A stretch of DNA of 6,125 bases, from the NCBI GenBank assembly GCA_022842745.1, contig JALHPA010000187.1:1-6125 (forward strand), read 5' to 3'. Both the position numbers and the translations under genes were made by a program. Below the pieces are notes generated by a model that was given only the letters and a program-made list of their open reading frames with translations, did not search any database and had not been told where the DNA came from. Every line of letters begins with the position of its first letter. Within the stretch, counting starts at the first letter, position 1. This DNA comes from Pirellulales bacterium. Lineage in GTDB: Bacteria > Planctomycetota > Planctomycetia > Pirellulales > JALHPA01. Of this stretch, positions 1-4,756 are shown in pieces.

Positions 1-2023
1 GCTTTTTGCCGCTGAGGTATTGGCCGGTGACGCTGCGGGGCGAGCGGGCGATTTTTTTGGCGTCTCCCGTGGCCACGACTTCGCCGCCGCGCACGCCGGG
101 ACCGGGGCCGAAATCGATAATCGTGTCGGCGGCCCGCATGGTGTCTTCGTCGTGCTCGACGACGACCACGGTGTTGCCCTTGTCGCGGAGGAGGGTCAGG
201 GTGTCGAGCAGCTTGTCGTTGTCGCGGGGATGGAGGCCGATCGACGGCTCGTCGAGGATGTAGAGGACGCCGACGAGTCCGCAGCCGATTTGCCCGGCCA
301 GGCGGATGCGCTGGGACTCTCCGCCGGACAAGGTGGGGGCGGTGCGATCGAGGGAGAGGTATTCCAGGCCGACGTTGGCGAGGAAGCCGAGCCGCCCGCG
401 CACTTCCTTGAGGACTTCGGCGGCGATGGTTTGGCCGGTGGCGTCGAGTTCGAGACCGGCGAAGAACTCGGCGGCATCGGAGACGGCGAGGCGGCAGACT
501 TCGGGGAGGGACAGACGTTTGCGGTCGGCGAAGCGGGGATTGGAGGAGGCGAGGGTGACGGCGCGGGCCTGTTCCTTGAGCCGGCTGCCGCCGCAGGCGG
601 CGCAGGGGGCGACCTGCATGTATTTTTCCAACTGGCGGCGGTGCATGGGATTTTCGCTGGCGCGGTAGCGGGCGTGCAGTTGGGGGATGATCCCTTCGAA
701 TTGGCCGCCGTACTTCTGGCCGGATGCGCCTTGCCGCCACGTGAAGGTGATGTGTTCGTCGCCGGCGCCCCAGAGCCAGACGCGCTGCAGGTCGGGGTCG
801 AGCCTGGCCCAGGGGGTTTCGAGGAGGGTGCCTTGTTCGATGCCTCGTTTTCGCTCGATGGAATCGGCGACGCCTTGGAAGATGTGCCGCCGCCAGCGTC
901 CGAGGTCTTTCCAGGGGCCGATCAGCTCGAAGCAGCCGTCCTTGAAGGACTTGTCGCCGTTGGGGACGAGAAGCTCGGGATTAAAACCGTAGATCTCGCC
1001 GAGGCCGTCGCAGCCGGGGCACATTCCTTGGGGGCTGTTGAAGCTGAAGAGCTGGGGCGAGGGGGGATCGAAGCTGAGGCCGCAGTGGGTGCAGGCGTAA
1101 TGGGAGGAGAGGACCAGGTCGAGGGGGTTGGCGCCGCGCTTGCGCTTGGACCGGGGTTCGCGCGGGGCGGAGGGATCCGCGAATCCGGGGAGTTCGCCGG
1201 ATGGGGCGGAATCGTCCCCCTCGTCGTAGCCGGACTCGCCGGATGGGGGCGGGAGGGGGGCACGGGATGCGGTGGATGCCGGGGAATCGGCCGGGGTCCG
1301 CCCTGCGTCGGGGGTGACGATCAGGGCGCCTTCGCCGAGGCGGAGGCCGGCCTCGACCGCTTCCGCCAGGCGGCCGCGAACGCCGGGGTTGAGGGTCAGA
1401 CGGTCGACGACGACTTCGATGTCGTGCCGCATCTGGCGGTCGAGGCGGAGCTCGTCGCCAAGCTGGACGACGGCGCCGTCGACGCGGGCGCGATTGAAGC
1501 CTTGCTTGCGGAGATCCTCGAAGAGATCCTTGTACTCGCCTTTCTGGGCGCGGATGAGGGGGGCGAGGACCAGGAGGTGCGTGCCCACGGGGAGCTGGAG
1601 GATGCGCTCGAGAATTTCCTCGCGGCTCTGGGCCGTGATGGGGCGTGTGCATTGGGGGCAATGGCCCTGGCCCACCCGAGCGTAGAGGACGCGAAGATAG
1701 TCGTAGATTTCGGTGATCGTGCCGACGGTGGAGCGGGGGTTTTGGCCGCTGGATTTTTGCGAGATCGAGATCGAGGGGCTCAAGCCGGAAATGTGCTCGA
1801 CGTCGGGCTTGGGCATTTGGCCCAAAAACTGGCGGGCGAAGCTGGAGAGGCTTTCGACGTAGCGGCGTTGACCCTCGGCGTAGAGGGTGTCGAAGGCGAG
1901 CGAGCTTTTGCCGGAACCGGAGACTCCGGTGAGGCAGACGAGGCGGTTGCGGGGGATCGAAACGTCGACGTTTCGCAGGTTATGCTCCCGGGCCCCTTTG
2001 ATGACGATGTCCGTTCTAGGCAT
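1..2023 (-). CDS. uvrA: Excinuclease ABC subunit UvrA, C-terminal part cut by window edge
   Basis: UvrA is the ATP-driven dimeric damage sensor of nucleotide excision repair; it loads UvrB at DNA lesions. Reading leftward from ATG at 2023, 674 residues are present and the frame is still open at base 1. Seen in order: Walker A GVSGSGKSS at residues 33-41; the UvrA stretch YVESLSSFARQFLGQM; a zinc module with cysteines 311, 314, 335 and 338, whose spacing matches the E. coli CX2C-X20-CX2C finger; CAACGGSRLKEQAR; the ABC signature LSGGESQ at 565-571; Walker B with D591-E592; the VEHDEDT His loop; and VTGQYLSGKK at the cut. Only the first ATPase half is here; the second nucleotide-binding domain and C-terminus lie outside. 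Residues about 238-303 are a Pro/Ser/Asp-rich insertion just before the zinc module, absent from E. coli UvrA. GGTGA lies 9 nt before the ATG. No frameshift seen. Codons end strongly in C. Confidence 0.97.
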   Translation of the reverse strand, partial: MPRTDIVIKGAREHNLRNVDVSIPRNRLVCLTGVSGSGKSSLAFDTLYAEGQRRYVESLSSFARQFLGQMPKPDVEHISGLSPSISISQKSSGQNPRSTVGTITEIYDYLRVLYARVGQGHCPQCTRPITAQSREEILERILQLPVGTHLLVLAPLIRAQKGEYKDLFEDLRKQGFNRARVDGAVVQLGDELRLDRQMRHDIEVVVDRLTLNPGVRGRLAEAVEAGLRLGEGALIVTPDAGRTPADSPASTASRAPLPPPSGESGYDEGDDSAPSGELPGFADPSAPREPRSKRKRGANPLDLVLSSHYACTHCGLSFDPPSPQLFSFNSPQGMCPGCDGLGEIYGFNPELLVPNGDKSFKDGCFELIGPWKDLGRWRRHIFQGVADSIERKRGIEQGTLLETPWARLDPDLQRVWLWGAGDEHITFTWRQGASGQKYGGQFEGIIPQLHARYRASENPMHRRQLEKYMQVAPCAACGGSRLKEQARAVTLASSNPRFADRKRLSLPEVCRLAVSDAAEFFAGLELDATGQTIAAEVLKEVRGRLGFLANVGLEYLSLDRTAPTLSGGESQRIRLAGQIGCGLVGVLYILDEPSIGLHPRDNDKLLDTLTLLRDKGNTVVVVEHDEDTMRAADTIIDFGPGPGVRGGEVVATGDAKKIARSPRSVTGQYLSGKK

Positions 2024-2072
2024 GCCGTAGGTTCACCGAGGAGTCAAGCGTTGCATCCGTGACGAATCGTGC

Positions 2073-2080
2073 ATTTTATC
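2073..2080 (-). promoter_or_regulatory. Possible -10 element for uvrA
   Basis: On the minus strand this reads GATAAAAT, containing TAAAAT (five of six bases of the sigma70 -10 consensus), about 50 nt upstream of the uvrA ATG in otherwise GC-rich DNA. No good -35 hexamer is visible at 16-18 nt spacing. No LexA-type box was recognised. The assignment is an inference from position and AT-richness. Confidence 0.25.
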
Positions 2081-2176
2081 GCTGGGGGGCCGAGACGGAC
2101 AGGTGCGCGAAACCGTGGGGCGGCGTTTGGGACCAGCGAGCAAGTACGTCAAATGGAGGCGCGGGGCGGCGGGCGA

Positions 2177-2205
2177 TTGCTCGGGGGTCGGAGGGCCATT
2201 AAAAT
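2177..2205 (+). promoter_or_regulatory. Candidate sigma70-type promoter for the pfp-gpx pair
   Basis: TTGCTC (2177-2182) and TAAAAT (2200-2205) are separated by exactly 17 bp; the -10 matches five of six consensus bases and the -35 three of six. Transcription would begin near 2212 and leave a leader of about 50 nt before the ATG at 2263. It is one of the few AT-rich patches in this intergenic region. It is consistent with a housekeeping promoter but is predicted by eye only. Confidence 0.4.
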
Positions 2206-2262
2206 TCACTCCCTTTCCGGTTGCGCCTGCCCGCACGCGGGGCATTTTTACGGGTTTTAACT

Positions 2263-3558
2263 ATGACCAAACGACGCAATATGGTGGTCGCGCAGAGCGG
2301 CGGCCCGAGTCCGGTGATCAATAACACGCTGCGGGGGATTATTGAAGCGGCGCGCGAGTTTGAGGGGATCGGCGCGGTGTATGGCGCGGTGCATGGGATC
2401 GAGGGGGTGCTGAAGGAGGAGCTGCTGGATCTGTCGGCGCAGCCGGTGGAGGAGATTTCGTTATTGCGGTATACGCCGGCGGCGGGATCGATCGGCACGT
2501 GCCGGTACAAGCTGAAGCCGAACCAGAAAGAGGATTTTGAGCGGGTGATCGAGGTGTTCCGCGCGCACGACGTGGGGTACTTCATTTACATCGGCGGGAA
2601 CGACTCGATGGACACGGCGCACAAGGTGGCGGCGCTGGCGCGGGAGCGGGGATTGGACCTGGTGGGGATCGGCGGACCGAAGACGATCGACAACGACGTG
2701 GGGGACAGCGAGTTTACGCTGATCGACCATACGCCGGGGTATGGGTCGACGGCGAAGTATTGGATGCACGCGGTGCAGTACGCGAACGAAGAAAACGAAG
2801 GCTCTTCGCCGGCGGATCCGGTGCTGGTGATGCAGGCGATGGGGCGGAAGATCGGTTTCATTCCGGCGGCGGCCCGGCTGGCGGACCCGCACCGGCAGAT
2901 GCCGCTGCAGATTTATCTGGCGGAAAGCCCGTGCAGCATCGAGCAGTTGGCGGACAACGTGAACGACCAGTTGCGGCGGGATGGGCGATGCCTGGTGGTG
3001 ATTAGCGAGGGGTTCAACGTGGGGAGTCTGGGTGAGCGGCGGGACTCATTTGGGCACGTGCAGTTCAGTTCGAGCGAAACGACCGTGGCGCAGACGGTGG
3101 TGAACTACTTGAACCGCGTGGGCCTGAAGGTGAAAGGGGCGGCGCGGGGGAACGTGCCGGGGACGGACCAGCGGCACTCGATGGGGTATGCATCGACGGT
3201 GGATCTGGAGGAGGCGTACCAGGCGGGGCGGATGGCGGCGCATCTGGCGGCGACGGGGCAGACGGGCTATATGTCGACGATTTTGCGGCATCCGGGGCCG
3301 AATTACAGCGTGTATTACGATAAGGCGCCGTTGGAAAAGGTCGCCAATAGCGAGCGCAAGTTTCCCTCTGGCTGGATAGCGCCTAGCGGCTACGATGTGA
3401 CGGACGAGTTTATTCGCTACGCGAAGCCGTTGGTGGGGGAGGGGATGCTGAGCTTGCCGATGATCGACGGACGGCAGCGAATGACTCGCTTTCAGCCGAT
3501 CCACGCCCAGCAAAAGCTGCCACGCTACCTTCCCGAGGCGGACCGCAAAGGCGGATGA
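2263..3558 (+). CDS. pfp: 6-phosphofructokinase, probably pyrophosphate-dependent
   Basis: This cytoplasmic enzyme phosphorylates fructose 6-phosphate to fructose 1,6-bisphosphate; PPi-using forms run reversibly in glycolysis and gluconeogenesis. The 431-aa product opens with VVAQSGGPSPVINN (8-21), the phosphate-donor loop. GGNDS (111-115) and PKTIDND (139-145) follow, with catalytic Asp143 and Asp145. MGR (193-195), SEGF (248-251) and RGNVPGTDQR (295-304) match the sugar-phosphate site. ATP-using enzymes have Gly where this protein has Asp114 and Lys140 (E. coli Gly104 and Gly124); Asp/Lys at these sites is the known mark of PPi-dependence. Asn113 replaces the usual Asp of GGD. I chose ATG 2263 because it gives a short leader before the conserved loop. 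TTG 2221 would add 14 residues without homology, and ATG 2281 starts almost on the motif. None of these starts has a clear Shine-Dalgarno site. Codons end strongly in G. The exact donor is inferred. Confidence 0.93.
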   Translation: MTKRRNMVVAQSGGPSPVINNTLRGIIEAAREFEGIGAVYGAVHGIEGVLKEELLDLSAQPVEEISLLRYTPAAGSIGTCRYKLKPNQKEDFERVIEVFRAHDVGYFIYIGGNDSMDTAHKVAALARERGLDLVGIGGPKTIDNDVGDSEFTLIDHTPGYGSTAKYWMHAVQYANEENEGSSPADPVLVMQAMGRKIGFIPAAARLADPHRQMPLQIYLAESPCSIEQLADNVNDQLRRDGRCLVVISEGFNVGSLGERRDSFGHVQFSSSETTVAQTVVNYLNRVGLKVKGAARGNVPGTDQRHSMGYASTVDLEEAYQAGRMAAHLAATGQTGYMSTILRHPGPNYSVYYDKAPLEKVANSERKFPSGWIAPSGYDVTDEFIRYAKPLVGEGMLSLPMIDGRQRMTRFQPIHAQQKLPRYLPEADRKGG

Positions 3559-3574
3559 CGCGCCTGCCGTTTTT
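3550..3574 (+). terminator. Weak hairpin plus T5 at the pfp stop codon
   Basis: GGCGG (3550-3554) can pair with CTGCC (3564-3568), including one G-U pair, around a 9-nt loop that contains the pfp stop codon. It is followed almost directly by TTTTT (3570-3574). An alternative stem, AGGCG with CGCCT, competes for the same bases. At five base pairs it is weak and could act as a partial terminator or attenuator between pfp and gpx. It could also be chance in GC-rich DNA. Confidence 0.22.
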
Positions 3575-3609
3575 GGGAGGAGCAGGTCGCATTGCCTGCC
3601 CCGCAGGAG
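3575..3609 (+). promoter_or_regulatory. Two ribosome-binding sites that leave the gpx start ambiguous
   Basis: GGGAGGAG (3575-3582) lies 9 nt before a TTG at 3592, and AGGAG (3605-3609) lies 9 nt before the ATG at 3619. Both are in the gpx frame. The first is the stronger Shine-Dalgarno match but serves a rare start codon; the second serves ATG. The ATG gives a protein that begins where glutathione peroxidases usually begin, so I favour it. The TTG form would add nine residues (MPAPQEPSR). These are the only strong Shine-Dalgarno matches I noticed in the window. Confidence 0.5.
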
Positions 3610-3618
3610 CCGAGCCGC

Positions 3619-4110
3619 ATGTCCCATCCCGCTAGCGTGTACGATTTTTCCGCGCGGCTGCTCTCTGGCGAGGAGGTATCGCTGGACCGGTATCGCGGAA
3701 AGGTGTTGTTGATCGTCAACGTGGCCAGCAAGTGCGGTTTTACGCCGCAGTACGCGGGGCTGGAGGCGTTGTATCGCAAGCACGGGGGTGCGGGGCTGGT
3801 CGTGCTGGGATTTCCTTGCGATCAGTTCGGACGGCAAGAGCCGGGGGACGCGGCCGAGATCGAGCGGTTCTGCTCGGTCAACTATGGGGTGACGTTTCCG
3901 ATGTTTGCCAAGATCGAGGTCAATGGTCCCGGCGCGCACCCGTTGTACCAGTTTCTCAAGGCGCAGCAGCCGGGGATTCTGGGAACGGAAGGGATCAAGT
4001 GGAACTTCACCAAGTTCCTGGTGGATCGGGAGGGGAGGGTGGCAGCGCGGTATGCTCCGACGGATACTCCGGAGCGAATCGAGCGGGAGATTGCGCCGCT
4101 TTTGGGGTGA
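3619..4110 (+). CDS. gpx: Cys-type glutathione peroxidase / thiol peroxidase
   Basis: This enzyme reduces hydrogen peroxide and organic or lipid hydroperoxides through a cysteine thiol. Bacterial Cys-type members usually draw electrons from thioredoxin rather than glutathione. The 163-aa product, normal for the family (E. coli BtuE about 183), shows NVASKCGFTPQY with peroxidatic Cys39, FPCDQFGRQEPG with Gln73, and IKWNFTKFLV with Trp128 and Asn129: the complete Cys-Gln-Trp-Asn tetrad. Cys67 and Cys85 are also present; Cys85, in ERFCSVNYGVTFPMF, sits where plant thioredoxin-dependent homologues keep the resolving cysteine. There is no signal peptide, so it is probably cytoplasmic. Catalytic Cys is encoded by TGC, so it is not a selenoprotein. 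It starts 60 bp after pfp on the same strand and may share its promoter. The thioredoxin preference is inferred. Confidence 0.95.
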   Translation: MSHPASVYDFSARLLSGEEVSLDRYRGKVLLIVNVASKCGFTPQYAGLEALYRKHGGAGLVVLGFPCDQFGRQEPGDAAEIERFCSVNYGVTFPMFAKIEVNGPGAHPLYQFLKAQQPGILGTEGIKWNFTKFLVDREGRVAARYAPTDTPERIEREIAPLLG

Positions 4111-4145
4111 GCGGATTTGGCGGGTGGGGCCGTCGTATTGGACGA

Positions 4146-4167
4146 GCAGGGATTTGGCAGGGATTTG
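4146..4167 (+). repeat. Perfect 11-bp tandem duplication
   Basis: The unit GCAGGGATTTG occurs twice back to back (4146-4156 and 4157-4167) in the convergent intergenic region. A related GCGGATTTGGCGGG lies just after the gpx stop near 4111. It has no coding role and looks like a replication-slippage product. The rest of 4111-4306 contains no gene or RNA that I can recognise. Confidence 0.7.
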
Positions 4168-4228
4168 ACAGTCCAAGTGGCGAGGCGGCGACGAGAAACC
4201 GCGTGGCGTGGCGCTGCTCGCGGATCGC

Positions 4229-4253
4229 AAAATCGCGGCTTGACCGGCGCGAT
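4229..4253 (-). terminator. Candidate terminator for the Cys-rich gene
   Basis: On the minus strand ATCGCG (4253-4248) and CGCGAT (4237-4232) form a perfect 6-bp stem with a 10-nt loop, followed by TTTT (4232-4229). It lies about 55 nt past the stop codon of the leftward Cys-rich gene, a sensible place for a terminator between convergent genes. In the plus direction no T-run follows, so it would not serve gpx as an intrinsic terminator. The stem is short. Confidence 0.33.
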
Positions 4254-4306
4254 ATTGTGATGGCTTCCCTGCGATCGCGCAGCCTGGTGAAACTTCTAGT
4301 CGGCGG

Positions 4307-4702
4307 CTAGCGGTCTGTAGTGGTCGAGGTCGAGGTCGCGGTCATTGCACTGGAGGACTTGTTGGGCAGAGTAGCGGAGTCTTGATGATCGCACTGGGGG
4401 CAAGTTTGAACCGTGTGCTGCCCTACCAACTTTTTGCGTTCCTCATAGTGCGGCTTCAAACTCAGAATCTTGATGGGCTTGGGGCATCCGATGATGCAGT
4501 GGTCATCGCAGCAGACGCAGCAGGGGGGCGGGCACTCGGTGTGCTCCACTTTGTAGCGAAGCACTTTGTATGTTTTCCATTCGCACACGACCTTGCACTG
4601 CAGCTTGCAACCGCAGCGTTCGCAGCAATCCCGGCCCAAAGCGAAGCAAAAACTGCCGAGGACAATGAGCATGAGCAGGGCGCTGGTAGTTAGCCGCAAC
4701 AT
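4307..4702 (-). CDS. Small secreted cysteine-rich protein of unknown function
   Basis: The function is unknown. The 131-aa product begins with a clear signal peptide: MLRLTT, a hydrophobic core to about residue 22, then a likely signal peptidase I site at ALG-RD (23/24). A lipobox is not present, because Phe precedes Cys19. The mature part has 15 cysteines at 26, 27, 30, 32, 36, 40, 57, 61, 62, 64, 65, 69, 73, 101 and 104, many as CC or CxxC pairs. A Lys/Arg-rich stretch (KPHYEERKKLV) and a Ser/Thr tail follow; the tail includes hexamer-repeat codons (ACC TCG). The layout (CKLVCE-like opening, central Cys/Pro cluster, basic KKLV stretch, terminal CPxC) resembles from memory a group of small secreted planctomycete proteins. 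GAAAGGGA before the ATG is a weak ribosome site. It lies 54 bp downstream of the porin gene on the same strand, suggesting co-transcription and an envelope or periplasmic role. It could bind metal or be disulfide-crosslinked. Confidence 0.82.
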   Translation of the reverse strand: MLRLTTSALLMLIVLGSFCFALGRDCCERCGCKLQCKVVCEWKTYKVLRYKVEHTECPPPCCVCCDDHCIIGCPKPIKILSLKPHYEERKKLVGQHTVQTCPQCDHQDSATLPNKSSSAMTATSTSTTTDR

Positions 4703-4756
4703 GAAAAATTCCCTTTCGCTGGATCTGTTCCGGCAACGAACACTAACACGCGGGCA

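Noticed and set aside
20..2062. A 680-codon open frame on the plus strand
   Set aside because: It is codon-aligned antisense to uvrA. It stays open because uvrA rarely uses TTA, CTA or TCA codons in this GC-rich sequence. Its translation is low-complexity Gly/Ala/Glu-rich with no recognisable domain.
3046..4230. A 394-codon minus-strand frame across pfp and gpx
   Set aside because: It runs antisense to two well-recognised genes, has an Arg/Pro/His-rich shadow composition, and matches no family I know.
4271..4278. GCGATCGC palindrome as a regulatory or repeat site
   Set aside because: It is a single 8-bp palindrome, common by chance in GC-rich DNA, with no second copy in a meaningful position.
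3619..4702. A thiol-redox island linking the peroxidase to the Cys-rich protein
   Set aside because: The genes are convergent and separated by about 200 bp, and the peroxidase appears cytoplasmic while the Cys-rich protein is exported. Proximity alone does not support a shared system.
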